Part shown: positions 44,515 to 52,620 of the stretch, piece by piece | Numbering within the stretch: the first letter of the stretch is position 1 | Layout: each line of letters opens with the position of its first letter | Source of the DNA: Prevotella merdae | GTDB taxonomy: Bacteria > Bacteroidota > Bacteroidia > Bacteroidales > Bacteroidaceae | Assembly: GCF_900290275.1 (NCBI RefSeq) | Contig: NZ_LT985324.1 | Coordinates: forward strand, 1,195,971-1,259,970 | Direction: 5' to 3' | Length of the DNA: 64,000 bases | Made by a program: the position numbers and the translations under genes | Notes under the pieces: model-generated | What the model saw: the letters and a program-made list of their open reading frames with translations, nothing else | Told to the model about the DNA's origin: nothing | Databases searched by the model: none

Positions 44515-44927
44515 TTACATTTTACTAATATCATCATCAAGTTGTTTCCTCCAGATTAAAGTTCCGATACCTGAAAAGATGAACGTGAAAATTAAAGCCG
44601 CTTGGGCATAACCGACAGGCAAATAATCTCCTTCAAAAAAAGATAATCCGTTTCTGAAGCATAGTATAGTTTAGGAAAGATTCCTGACTTTATTTTGTTC
44701 AAGTTTCTATCTCCTGTATGCAATCTATATTGCTTTGATTTATATGTTATTAAAATTGTATTTGAACGTTTGTAATTAAGTTTTTCTTCATATCCATTAT
44801 ACTGATAATCTACAATAGGCTTCTGAGTTTTTTCGATATGGTTACCATGTAAATATAAGAAATATAAAGCAAGAGATAAAACTAACCCTGCACAAAAAAG
44901 TGTTTTAAATAATGTTTTAATTTTCAT
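44515..44927 (-). pseudogene. Two-helix membrane protein gene frameshifted at a T7 run
   Basis: The first frame gives a transmembrane N-terminus (LFCAGLVLSLALYFLYLHG), then a soluble part (RSNTILITYKSKQYRLHTGD) up to a seven-base homopolymer at 44635-44641. After it the original frame runs out. One shifted frame continues naturally as FEGDYLPVGYAQAALIFTFI then FSGIGTLIWRKQLDDDISKM-stop, with a second transmembrane segment. The overall layout (helix, extracytoplasmic domain, helix) is DUF3592-like. Loss may be permanent or phase-variable through the homopolymer. Confidence 0.65.
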
Positions 44928-45010
44928 ATTGTTTCCAATTCAAATTTAAAGTGCTTATCATATCAATGTTTGCATAAATAAACATTTCACTTTTTGTTTT
45001 TACCATTATC

Positions 45011-45148
45011 TTAATGAGCATTACATGGCAAAATGTTCCTCACCACATCCATTCCGAGGCAGCCTTGTTGATAGGTGAAGGTTACCGTGTCACCCATATG
45101 ATAGTCTTCTTTATTGATCCAACACCAAATCATTTTCGCAAGGCGCAT
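45011..45148 (-). CDS. Short fragment, possible gene tail
   Basis: A 45-codon frame from an ATG at 45148 reads MRLAKMIWCWINKEDYHMGD, then TVTFTYQQGCLGMDVV and ends NAH-stop. The KEDYHMGDTVTFTYQQ part looks like a folded domain end and not random translation, so it may be the tail of a lost gene. It lies between the truncated membrane-protein gene and the next hypothetical gene. Function unknown. Confidence 0.3.
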   Translation of the reverse strand: MRLAKMIWCWINKEDYHMGDTVTFTYQQGCLGMDVVRNILPCNAH

Positions 45149-45161
45149 TATAATTACATGT

Positions 45162-45668
45162 TTATCGCCATCCATCTTTCAATAAAGATAACACCTCTTG
45201 AGATACAAAGATGTTATTTTTCTTGGTAAAACATTTATTCATAGCTCTCAATATTTCTTTATAGATTTGCATGGCTTCGATTGAGCTATCAGTAAAGACA
45301 GCAGCACGACCTGCTATTAAAACATGTTCTGCTTTCTTATAAATACCTCCTGTACTTAACTCAACACCTTTAGGATTCGTTGACAAGTCTATTATGTAAC
45401 GATATGAGCCGTTCCGCTGCATCACAGTTCTACTTTTTACATTTTCATCTAATGGAATAACCATATATCTATTATCCAATGACATCCAATTGCTATAGTA
45501 TGTATAACCTAGATCTTCAAAATTAGATATGGATATTTCTCTTCTGATAGTTTTATGTTCAAAACTTCCCATTAGTATATATTCTAAAGGAACTTTTTCT
45601 TCTACAACAGACATCATTTTAATAAGATCCAATTTTGTTAAAAAAAATACTTGTTGTTTACTTTTCAT
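45162..45668 (-). CDS. Hypothetical protein, immunity-like
   Basis: A 168-residue soluble protein (KLDLIKMMSVVEEKVPLEYI, YYSNWMSLDNRYMVIPLDEN, VLSLLKDGW). No signal peptide, no membrane segment, family unknown. It follows the next-upstream gene by 8 bases in a compact minus-strand group of three. Size, AT-rich composition and position between gene-tail fragments fit an orphan immunity protein; this is inference only. Confidence 0.55.
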   Translation of the reverse strand: MKSKQQVFFLTKLDLIKMMSVVEEKVPLEYILMGSFEHKTIRREISISNFEDLGYTYYSNWMSLDNRYMVIPLDENVKSRTVMQRNGSYRYIIDLSTNPKGVELSTGGIYKKAEHVLIAGRAAVFTDSSIEAMQIYKEILRAMNKCFTKKNNIFVSQEVLSLLKDGWR

Positions 45669-45676
45669 ACAATATA

Positions 45677-46201
45677 TTATTCAACATAAACTTTTATAGA
45701 ATATAGAATAGAAATAGGTGGATTCATATTATTGAAGTATGTTTCAATTTTATTTATTTCATTTTCATCCTGTACATATCCACCTATTTTCAGACTAATA
45801 GGATTGACGAAACGTCTTCCAATATATATATAAGCATTGGGAAATTCGTTAGGAATACAGAGTCTTGCTTTCTTAATCCATTCTTCAATTTTCAAAACTA
45901 CTTTTCCATCTTTACTATTTGCCCATTTATAATCATCCCAAATATCTCGAAATTCATCTTTTATATCATCTAATAAGTCATAAGATAAAATGTTTTCTAA
46001 TTTATCTATTATTTTTTTGATTTCTGATTTTCTTGTGTCAGGTTGTAATGGAAATAGTGAAAGAAGTTTCTTAACATTAGGGTCTTTCCTACATTTTAAT
46101 TGTTGCATTATATAATTGCTAAAATTAAAATGTAGAAATTCAGAGATATCAGCCTGTATCGTTGTCTCTTTATCTTGATTATATTTTTCAATGATGTTCA
46201 T
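45677..46201 (-). CDS. Hypothetical protein, immunity-like
   Basis: A 174-residue soluble, charged protein (MNIIEKYNQDKETTIQADIS, WIKKARLCIPNEFPNAYIY, YVQDENEINKIETYF). It overlaps the upstream exported-protein gene by 14 bases, so the two are translationally coupled. The family is not recognised. It is the middle gene of the group at 45,162-46,799. Confidence 0.55.
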   Translation of the reverse strand: MNIIEKYNQDKETTIQADISEFLHFNFSNYIMQQLKCRKDPNVKKLLSLFPLQPDTRKSEIKKIIDKLENILSYDLLDDIKDEFRDIWDDYKWANSKDGKVVLKIEEWIKKARLCIPNEFPNAYIYIGRRFVNPISLKIGGYVQDENEINKIETYFNNMNPPISILYSIKVYVE

Positions 46202-46799
46202 ATATGAATTCTATTGTTTCATAGTGTTTCCTATATTCTTTTTTTAATTTTACGACCCTATTATTCTTATCATAAGTAAAGACACATGTATATGAAATAA
46301 TGACGTCAGACATGTTTGGCTTATATGTATAACTATATTGAGTAATAAGACAATCCTTGACTATAATTTCAATACTTAACACATAGTCAACACTGGCATC
46401 AAGATATGTGTAATACTTATTGATATTTTGTATAGAAATCTTTTTTTGTTCCCCTATTGGCTTTGTAAATGACAAGATTTCGCTTGGGCCATAACTTGAT
46501 AAAATATCAGCAATAACACATGCATCCTTATATATGACCTCGGGATATTTTAGCTTTATTCCATAATCTGTTAGGCTATTAGATTGATTTAAAAATATCT
46601 TTTGACGCGTTTTGTCATCTGTGGACAATTTAATCAATCTACCCTTTTTATTATATACCCCGATTTTTTTCCCGTGTAGAAATAAACTTCTCTCTAACTT
46701 ATAACCATTACTTAAAATGTTTACAACAGTCTGTGATTTCAATTCCAAACTGTTTAGAATTGAAATCACAGAAAGTATTAATATCGCGCAAAATCTCAT
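46188..46799 (-). CDS. Exported hypothetical protein, immunity-like
   Basis: A 203-residue protein with a signal peptide (MRFCAILILSVISILNSLEL) and a mature part rich in beta-strand-like segments (LFLHGKKIGVYNKKGRLI, YTYKPNMSDVIISYTCVF). Family unknown. A gene-tail fragment ends 9 bases upstream of its ATG. The same fragment precedes the unrelated gene at 53,856, which argues for cassette-like exchange of the downstream genes. Confidence 0.6.
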   Translation of the reverse strand: MRFCAILILSVISILNSLELKSQTVVNILSNGYKLERSLFLHGKKIGVYNKKGRLIKLSTDDKTRQKIFLNQSNSLTDYGIKLKYPEVIYKDACVIADILSSYGPSEILSFTKPIGEQKKISIQNINKYYTYLDASVDYVLSIEIIVKDCLITQYSYTYKPNMSDVIISYTCVFTYDKNNRVVKLKKEYRKHYETIEFIYEHH

Positions 46800-46808
46800 T
46801 ACTAATTT

Positions 46809-46876
46809 TTATTTAGTTCCTTGCTTTAGGATTTCTGTTCCAAGTTCAATACTTAACATTATGCAATCTTTTGCAT
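46809..46876 (-). pseudogene. Gene-tail fragment, copy A
   Basis: The minus-strand frame reads YAKDCIMLSIELGTEILKQG then TK-stop. The same frame occurs at 54197-54361 with one base change and a longer end. With no start codon of its own it is the 3' end of a lost gene, whose stop sits right before a small exported-protein gene, as in toxin-immunity pairs. Confidence 0.6.
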
Positions 46877-46924
46877 AATGCTTCCATACTGCGAAAGTAC
46901 GGAAGCATTTGTATGGGGGAAAAG
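46877..46924. repeat. 48-bp direct repeat with hairpin, copy A
   Basis: Identical to 47731-47778. On the minus strand it holds a 14-bp stem (AATGCTTCCGTACT with AGTATGGAAGCATT) and a 5-base loop. It follows the 46,933 gene like a terminator, but no T-run follows. Confidence 0.85.
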
Positions 46925-46932
46925 ACAAAAGA

Positions 46933-47607
46933 TTATTGCAGACTCTTGTCAAGGATTTCAAGAAGAATGGCAGGGTCCTCGTGGATTTGCTCAGCAGTGA
47001 GTCCTCTCTTTTCCACTTCTTCAGCGACGGCAGGATAGTCCTTGAATTTTTCCTTTATCTTTTTCAACAGTTTCTTTTGAGAATATTTTTCTCTTTTGGA
47101 ATTAATTTTTTTATCCTCAAATAACATCCAATAGTAAACAAGCTTTCCGCCATCAACCTTATAGTCGTATGATCTACAGCCCAAGTAAACGGTATTATTT
47201 GTCCATATACCAGTAAACGACCTGCTGTGGGTGGAATTGTCAAAAGCAAACGGCTGCATATAGCCCGTAACATGTTTACCCTTGTAAACAACTGTAGCCA
47301 AATACTGGTATTTAGGGTCTTCGTCTATAAGGATGAAAGTGCGTTTCTTGCCATCCTGGAGAGCATTATCCACCTCAAGGGATTTAATGTCTACGATTTT
47401 GTATTTTACATCCTTACCATTTTGTGTTTCACTGAAATAGATGTTTTTTTTCATGAAGTGGATGTCGTTCTGCAAATAGCCGTTGAGCACAGTACCGTCT
47501 TTAAGAGTCAGCACTGCCTTAGGCCATACGACTTTGGGTTTCTTGGCGTTTGCTGTTATCGCAAACGAGAATACCATTAGGAAGATGATGAAAAATAGTT
47601 TCTTCAT
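46933..47607 (-). CDS. Exported hypothetical protein
   Basis: A 224-residue protein with a signal peptide (MKKLFFIIFLMVFSFAITANA). Its N-terminal domain resembles small SH3-like barrels (AVLTLKDGTVLNGYLQNDIH). A helical C-terminus is rich in Lys and Glu (KKLLKKIKEKFKDYPAVAEE). Family unknown. It sits between two identical 48-bp hairpin repeats, so the whole unit could excise or duplicate by recombination. Confidence 0.65.
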   Translation of the reverse strand: MKKLFFIIFLMVFSFAITANAKKPKVVWPKAVLTLKDGTVLNGYLQNDIHFMKKNIYFSETQNGKDVKYKIVDIKSLEVDNALQDGKKRTFILIDEDPKYQYLATVVYKGKHVTGYMQPFAFDNSTHSRSFTGIWTNNTVYLGCRSYDYKVDGGKLVYYWMLFEDKKINSKREKYSQKKLLKKIKEKFKDYPAVAEEVEKRGLTAEQIHEDPAILLEILDKSLQ

Positions 47608-47730
47608 AAGCGAATAATTTTATGGTTTTTAATGCGCCAAATTTAATACTTTTTTTCTTAACAAGCAAATGTTTGAGGTCGTTTTTTAGAAGATTCAATC
47701 TCGTTATATAATGAAAAATCAAAGTGTGAA

Positions 47731-47778
47731 AATGCTTCCATACTGCGAAAGTACGGAAGCATTTGTATGGGGGAAAAG
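47731..47778. repeat. 48-bp direct repeat with hairpin, copy B
   Basis: Same 48 bases as 46877-46924, here right after the stop of the radical SAM gene (47785). Both copies stand in the same orientation. Confidence 0.85.
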
Positions 47779-47784
47779 CCAAGA

Positions 47785-48399
47785 TTATTTTATAACATAA
47801 CGGAAGATGTCAAAGCGAGAAAAGCCAATGCTTTCGAGAATTTCCCTGCTTTTGATTTGATTGCTTTTATTGTTGTAGTTTTTTATGAGAGGAATTCTGA
47901 TAATGGTCTTATCTGCATACCCATTGTCTACAAGCCATTTGAGATTGGCTAATACAAAAGAGTTGTTCTTGCCTGTGTATTGCTTGTAAATAAACTCGTC
48001 CATATCTTTGATGTCAATCACTAAAAGGTCAGCAAATTGAGCAACTTTAAAGATATTTTTGTTCGGTACATTCAATGAAGATTCTATGGTGATTTTCCAT
48101 TCCTCTGGCATTTTTCGAGTAAACTCACTTATAAAATCAGCGTACAGCAGTGGCTCACCACCACCAAAAGTAACTCCTCCACCCGTTGCCAAAAAATAAA
48201 TATTGTCAGGCATCAAGCGTTCTATCAGTTCATCAACAGTAAGCTTACATTCTGGTGATTCTTTGAAGCATTGGGCGTTTATGCAATATGCACATCTAAG
48301 TGGACATTCATGAAATGCAACGAGAGTAGTGATGCCGTCACCGTCTGTAGCCAAGCGGTGACGGTCAATTCCTATCAATGGTGCTTCTAATGATGGCAT
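47785..48399 (-). CDS. Radical SAM activating-enzyme-like protein
   Basis: A 204-residue radical SAM protein of the glycyl-radical activase type. The cluster motif is CPLRCAYC (CxxxCxxC) near residue 33 and the SAM motif is GGGVTFGGGEPLLY. SLNVPNKNIFKVAQFADLLV and LIKNYNN follow. It is a little shorter than PflA (about 246). It follows the TonB-domain gene by 3 bases on the same strand, so the pair is almost certainly one operon. No glycyl radical enzyme is in the window; its target is unknown. Confidence 0.82.
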   Translation of the reverse strand: MPSLEAPLIGIDRHRLATDGDGITTLVAFHECPLRCAYCINAQCFKESPECKLTVDELIERLMPDNIYFLATGGGVTFGGGEPLLYADFISEFTRKMPEEWKITIESSLNVPNKNIFKVAQFADLLVIDIKDMDEFIYKQYTGKNNSFVLANLKWLVDNGYADKTIIRIPLIKNYNNKSNQIKSREILESIGFSRFDIFRYVIK

Positions 48400-48402
48400 A
48401 AG

Positions 48403-49359
48403 TTACTTTAGCATAATATCTATTGGTATCATAATTTTCGCACATGTCGGCTTGCCGTCTTTTAAGGCTGGCTTCCATTTAGGCATCGCTTTTACAAGTC
48501 GTAACACTTCCTCTTTCATCTCTTGAGGACAAATTGTTATGACTTTAACATCGGCAAGACTGCCATCCCCCAACACATAGAAAGAAACATTTATGCGCTG
48601 CTGATATGCTCCTTGTAAAGTTTCAGGTACACATAAATTTTGTTCTACAAAATGTAGTAGGGCACTGTTGCCGCCAGGATAGAATGGCCCTGTGTCAAAA
48701 TCTTTATTTTCAACAACCATTTTTCCTTCCTGTTTTTTCTTGCGACGCTTCTTTGTTTTAGGCTTTTGTGGTACAACTACAACCATTTCTCCTAAAATAT
48801 TATAGTCTTCTTCCGTTAGGCAAAGCGTGTTAAAGCCTTTCAAGTCCAGTTCGCTGAATGAATAGACCTTGTTTTTATAACCAATATATTCCAATCGTAG
48901 CGTGGAATCCCTTGGAAAGGTAACAGAAAAGTTTCCGTCAATGTCTGTAATGCTGCCGGATCGTTTGTTTCCTACAACAATAATTACACCAACAATAGGA
49001 GTTCCGTCAGCATCTTTCACACATCCATTGATTGTAACTTGTGCTCTTGTTGGCAGAGAGTCTGCTGCGATTACTTCATTACCAATAGGTACAGACGGTG
49101 ACGAAGTTTGGGCATATACATTGTATGGGGTCGCCAAAATGCCAATGGCAACACCTGTAACACAAACAGCCTCTCCCATGCGTTTGCGTAAAGACAATTC
49201 CGACTCTATATATTTTCTTTCAGTCTCGCATGCTGGACATGTTCCACTGCAATGTCCTTTGAAGTGGCAAACTCTTGGCTCGTATGCAATGCCATTCATG
49301 TCAGCAATCTTTTTTCTGACAGCTTTCAGTACGTCGCAAATTTTTCTACCCCTATCCAT
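48403..49359 (-). CDS. Cys-headed membrane protein with CarboxypepD-regulatory and TonB C-terminal domains
   Basis: A 318-residue protein. It has a cytosolic head with four close Cys (VCHFKGHCSGTCPACE) that could bind a metal or iron-sulphur cluster. A transmembrane helix follows (about 64-85, VCVTGVAIGILATPYNVYAQ). A carboxypeptidase-regulatory-like beta-sandwich (about 105-175, INGCVKDADGTPIVG), a basic linker and a TonB C-terminal domain complete it (VSFYVLGDGSLADVKV, PKWKPALKDGKP). TonB-like proteins pass energy to outer-membrane transporters. It is paired with a radical SAM gene. A TAACTTTG box lies at 49389-49382. Confidence 0.8.
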   Translation of the reverse strand: MDRGRKICDVLKAVRKKIADMNGIAYEPRVCHFKGHCSGTCPACETERKYIESELSLRKRMGEAVCVTGVAIGILATPYNVYAQTSSPSVPIGNEVIAADSLPTRAQVTINGCVKDADGTPIVGVIIVVGNKRSGSITDIDGNFSVTFPRDSTLRLEYIGYKNKVYSFSELDLKGFNTLCLTEEDYNILGEMVVVVPQKPKTKKRRKKKQEGKMVVENKDFDTGPFYPGGNSALLHFVEQNLCVPETLQGAYQQRINVSFYVLGDGSLADVKVITICPQEMKEEVLRLVKAMPKWKPALKDGKPTCAKIMIPIDIMLK

Positions 49360-49381
49360 AATATTACTAAATTTAACCTCA

Positions 49382-49389
49382 CAAAGTTA
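49382..49389 (-). promoter_or_regulatory. -7 box of the TonB-radical SAM pair, in shared repeat
   Basis: TAACTTTG lies 23 bases before the ATG at 49359. The surrounding bases (GTTTTTATGGTG-TAACTTTG) recur at 53508-53501 before an unrelated gene, next to the end of a dispersed repeat there too. Confidence 0.6.
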
Positions 49390-49424
49390 CACCATAAAAA
49401 CGACAATTCCCTCGTTTTATTGCA

Positions 49425-49790
49425 TTATCTCACCCCTCCCACGCAAATTGGATACAAATCGTGCTGTGGGAACTTCTCGTAGCCGATATAGAGGGTATCG
49501 AAGGCATCGGTGCCATCGGTACGGTGTTCGAGAAGGTCTTCTTCGGACTCCGGCTGCTTTTCCATGGACTTGTTCTTGCGGAAGCCGTTGCGTCCTCGCT
49601 CCACTCCTACTGACTGGATGGCGAGGATAAGGTCATCGTTGTTTTGGCGGATGAAGTACGGCATGAGGCGTTGCTTCCGGCAAAGATGAATACTTGTCAT
49701 TTTGGTGGCGAAATAAAAGCCGATTCGTCCACAAACATTGCATGGGACGGTGGAGCAAGCTACCAAGATAACAGCATAGGAAAGATGCAC
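49425..49790 (-). pseudogene. Longest copy of the repeated gene tail
   Basis: A 121-codon frame reads PYFIRQNNDDLILAIQSVGV, then ERGRNGFRKNKSMEKQPESE and EHRTDGTDAFDTLYIGYEKF and ends CVGGVR-stop. The same C-terminus occurs in three shorter copies downstream. The part before PYFIRQ is probably not original. I do not recognise the family with confidence; DGTDAFDTLYIG is reminiscent of the last catalytic region of phage terminase large subunits, a weak hint only. Confidence 0.5.
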
Positions 49791-50035
49791 AAAGTGCAGG
49801 AAAGGCGGTGCGCCACGCCTTACTCCTTTGAGAAACGGGATTGGCTACCTTATGTGATTGACTCTCACGCCTGAGAGATTGCAAAAGCCAAAGGTGCGAA
49901 GAGCGAAGCGAAGGAGGTGCTGAAGGCGGAGCACACCACTGAAAAAAGAAAAGCCTTCATCCTGCGTTGGGCGCAAGACAAAGGCGTATAGGAAAGGGTG
50001 ATTAGGCAATGTTCCGCTTCTTTTTATTTTATATG
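49425..50035. repeat. Dispersed repeat R1 (longest copy)
   Basis: Shares its first 120 bases (ATCGTGCTGTGGGAACTTCT, GAAGGCATCGGTGCCAT region) and last 90 bases (TTGGGCGCAAGACAAAGGC and CCGCTTC ends) with R2, R3 and R4. A central stretch of about 380 bases is found only here. It sits between the TonB-domain gene and a lipoprotein gene. The plus strand also holds degenerate reading frames (KAFILRWAQDKGV-stop). Confidence 0.75.
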
Positions 50036-50043
50036 ACTGATTC

Positions 50044-50910
50044 TTAGTTGAAATGTACCTTTATGTATTCAGGGTCATTGCATGAAACCTCTGTAAGGTC
50101 ATCTCTTTTTAAGCAGTATTCTTCTTGAAAATAAACAGGAATTTCATTGTGTACGATGTGGTAGTCCGATAATTCTTTTATCGATTTCAATAGCTTTGTT
50201 TCAACAATGTCGTTGTCAGCCATATTGATATCGGAATACAAGACAACAATTCTTCCATTTCGATAGAACATTCCAATAAACCCTTTCTTATCATAAGAGA
50301 TGTCATTGCCGAGACACATATATCGTTTATTTTTTATGTGTTTAAATCGTATATATGTAATAATAGGGTTGTGTTCGTTGATAAAACTATTTAAGATATT
50401 GTTTATTTGCTCATTTTTAATAACATTTGTATCACTTGCTATTACTTTGCAAACAAAGTCATCCTCTTTTGCTGGCAATATTTTCCCCTTACTGAATATC
50501 CTGTATGTCCTTGTGTTCAGTGGACCTTCATAGTCTATGAGTCCTGTGCTAAGATCATCATACTTTTTAAGTGAATCAGTGCATAACAAAGAAGCAGGAA
50601 TATTTAGTAAACTGTCAGCCCAACTCCTATTAATGGAATAGTAACATATAAGTTTCCCATCTTTATAGAAAACCTTATCAACAAGTTTACTATAATAAAG
50701 TTTCCCAAAGCTTGTTATTTCCATAAATTGCTTTTCGTTTTTATTGTAAAAAAGTATAGAATAAATATGGTCGTTTGGATTATCTTTTATGAAATTAGAT
50801 AGTAATGAATCCAAAGATTCTTCTATAAATATCTTTGGCGTTTTATTCTTGTCACAACCAGAGACAACAAGTAACGATGCAATTATTATATAAAAGAAAA
50901 TCTTTTTCAT
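50044..50910 (-). CDS. Lipoprotein, immunity-like
   Basis: A 288-residue lipoprotein (signal MKKIFFYIIIASLLVVSGC with lipobox Cys19). It has two similar halves (YSILFYNKNEKQFMEITSFG and ITYIRFKHIKNKRYMCLGND), each followed by an FYKDGKL/FYRNGRI strand, so it may be an internal duplication. Family unknown. R1 starts 9 bases after its stop and R2 ends about 85 bases before its start. Outer-membrane lipoproteins of this size serve as immunity proteins in known systems; that role is inferred. Confidence 0.6.
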   Translation of the reverse strand: MKKIFFYIIIASLLVVSGCDKNKTPKIFIEESLDSLLSNFIKDNPNDHIYSILFYNKNEKQFMEITSFGKLYYSKLVDKVFYKDGKLICYYSINRSWADSLLNIPASLLCTDSLKKYDDLSTGLIDYEGPLNTRTYRIFSKGKILPAKEDDFVCKVIASDTNVIKNEQINNILNSFINEHNPIITYIRFKHIKNKRYMCLGNDISYDKKGFIGMFYRNGRIVVLYSDINMADNDIVETKLLKSIKELSDYHIVHNEIPVYFQEEYCLKRDDLTEVSCNDPEYIKVHFN

Positions 50911-50994
50911 AATTAGTCTATTCTAATGGTAAAATTTAAGGAGAATGCATTTGTTCCACTCTAAAAGAAACGTTATTTTCCCAATTTTATTGCC

Positions 50995-51270
50995 TTATCT
51001 CACTCCACCAATTGCAATTGGATATAAATCGTGCTGTGGGAACTTCTCGCAGCCGATATAGAGGGTATCGAAGGCATCAGTGCCGTCGGTACGGTGTTCG
51101 AGAAAATCTTTGTTCTCACCAAAAAGGTGCAGATGAAGCGAAGCGTAACAGGAGATGATACCGATGGCTGCTGCCCACAAAGGAAAAGCCCTTGTCCTAC
51201 ATTGGTTGGGCGCAAGACAAAGGCTTTATCTGGAAAGGCGGATTAGGAGGAATTCCGCTTCAATAAATCA
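50995..51270. repeat. Dispersed repeat R2
   Basis: A shortened copy: the gene tail (EHRTDGTDAFDTLYIGCEKF to IGGVR-stop on the minus strand) is joined through a CACCAAAAAGGTGCAG junction to a GATGGCTGCTGCCCACAAAG part and the CCGCTTCAATAAA end. It lies between the lipoprotein gene and the DUF4253 gene. Confidence 0.8.
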
Positions 51271-52314
51271 ATCCCACCAGAAATACCATATTGTGGATTT
51301 TTTAAGTTGAGAAGAAAGGGATGCAAGATTGTTTCCTTGTAAAATATCCGCACTATATCCCAAATGTTCCTCTGCAATAGGCATTGTATCACCCATCACT
51401 GAACTGTGCAGATAATACTCAACAACATCATCTGAAATATATGCTACACACGCACCATGTTTCTCATACCAATATTTGGCTATTGCCATGTGTTCTTCAG
51501 CTTTCGGACATTCATTCCAGTCACCAAACGGAACATACGCAAATACTTTCCATGGTTCTTTCACGGGAACTTCAACAAGATAGAGATCCGTGCCTTCTTC
51601 AATTTCAAAATCATTGATAGGCTCAATATCCTCATCTGTACCAACAACATCATTCTTCCATTCTGCATCGCTGTATTCTTCCTTTACCTGTTCCATTCTT
51701 TCATGCAGGATAGAAGCTCCATCGTTTAAGTTTGATGCCAACAATTTAGATTGCCACTCCTGACGCTTGGTTTCATCATACCATTCAGAACTGTCATCAA
51801 GTGAGTCGAAAAAACAACTGTCTACAGCCAACAGAACCGGGCTAAAGCCTTCTTGCTTGCCTCTCTCGTAAGCATCAAGCCACAACTGCTTAATCTCTGG
51901 CGAAGGTACATCTACATGGGTAACTTTACAACCTTGAAGGAACCACTCAATGGAAGGCAAAGGCGGTATATTGTCTTCACTCTCTACCTCCACTACTTTC
52001 ATGTTCTTGTACGAAATCATGTAAAGGTTTACCAATTTGAAGAATCTCCATGCCAAGAAAGCACAAACAATTATAGGTGTATAGAATTGTCCGCCACTCA
52101 TTATTCGAGCCACCAATAATCCAATACACAACACAAGCACAAGTCCCCAAACAATCAGTTGCTTGCGTAAAATACGACACACTCCCCGCCAGTCATTAGC
52201 TTCAATGAGAGCGTTCAAATCGTTGCCCATCTTTTTCTCTGTCCGCTTTTTCCACTTATACAACAAGGCGAAAATGATGACAACTGCCAATACGATGAAT
52301 AATAGTTGTTCCAT
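51268..52314 (-). CDS. Membrane-anchored DUF4253 protein
   Basis: A 348-residue protein with an N-terminal transmembrane helix (LLFIVLAVVIIFALLYKW) and a second hydrophobic hairpin at about 53-100 (LIVWGLVLVLCIGLLVAR). The C-terminal soluble domain is of DUF4253 type (LYLVEVPVKEPWKVFAYVPF, YWYEKHGACVAYISDDVVEY). DUF4253 proteins are frequent in immunity gene clusters. The promoter box is at 52341-52334. R2 and R3 flank the gene on both sides. Confidence 0.75.
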   Translation of the reverse strand: MEQLLFIVLAVVIIFALLYKWKKRTEKKMGNDLNALIEANDWRGVCRILRKQLIVWGLVLVLCIGLLVARIMSGGQFYTPIIVCAFLAWRFFKLVNLYMISYKNMKVVEVESEDNIPPLPSIEWFLQGCKVTHVDVPSPEIKQLWLDAYERGKQEGFSPVLLAVDSCFFDSLDDSSEWYDETKRQEWQSKLLASNLNDGASILHERMEQVKEEYSDAEWKNDVVGTDEDIEPINDFEIEEGTDLYLVEVPVKEPWKVFAYVPFGDWNECPKAEEHMAIAKYWYEKHGACVAYISDDVVEYYLHSSVMGDTMPIAEEHLGYSADILQGNNLASLSSQLKKSTIWYFWWD

Positions 52315-52333
52315 AAAGTAGGTTTTATTGCGA

Positions 52334-52341
52334 CAAAGATA
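52334..52341 (-). promoter_or_regulatory. -7 box of the DUF4253 gene
   Basis: TATCTTTG on the minus strand, 19 bases before the ATG at 52314. TTGC lies 21 bases upstream, next to the end of R3. Confidence 0.55.
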
Positions 52342-52377
52342 CAGAGTTTCTTCTTATTTTCTGCAAAAATGAGCAAT

Positions 52378-52620
52378 TATCTTACTCCGCCAATCGCAAT
52401 TGGGTATAAATCGTGCTGTGGGAACTTCTCGCAGCCGATATAGAGTGTTTCGAAGGCATCGGTGCCGTCGGTACGGTGCTCGAGAAGATCTTTGTTCTCA
52501 CCAAAAAGGTGCAGATGAAGCTATGCGTAACAGGAGATGATGCCGATGGCTGCTGCCCACAAAGGAAAAGCCATTGTTCTACTTTGGTTGAGCGCAAGAC
52601 AAAGGTTTTAAAACTCTAAA
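52378..52620. repeat. Dispersed repeat R3
   Basis: Same layout as R2 (tail with EHRTDGTDAF, CACCAAAAAGGTGCAG junction, GATGGCTGCTGCCCACAAAG part), but cut short after AGCGCAAGACAAAGG. The terminal CCGCTTC part is missing. The gene at 52579 reads into it for its last codons. Confidence 0.8.

Noticed and set aside
44592..44927. Treating the 111-codon frame as an intact membrane protein
   Set aside because: The residues after the T7 run (EIICLSVMPKRL) look random, while the shifted frame restores a second transmembrane helix and a natural C-terminus.
50995..51246. Plus- and minus-strand small frames inside R2 (and the same in R3 and R4) as independent genes
   Set aside because: All are parts of a dispersed repeat; only the tail ending IGGVR is conserved as protein, and it has no start of its own.
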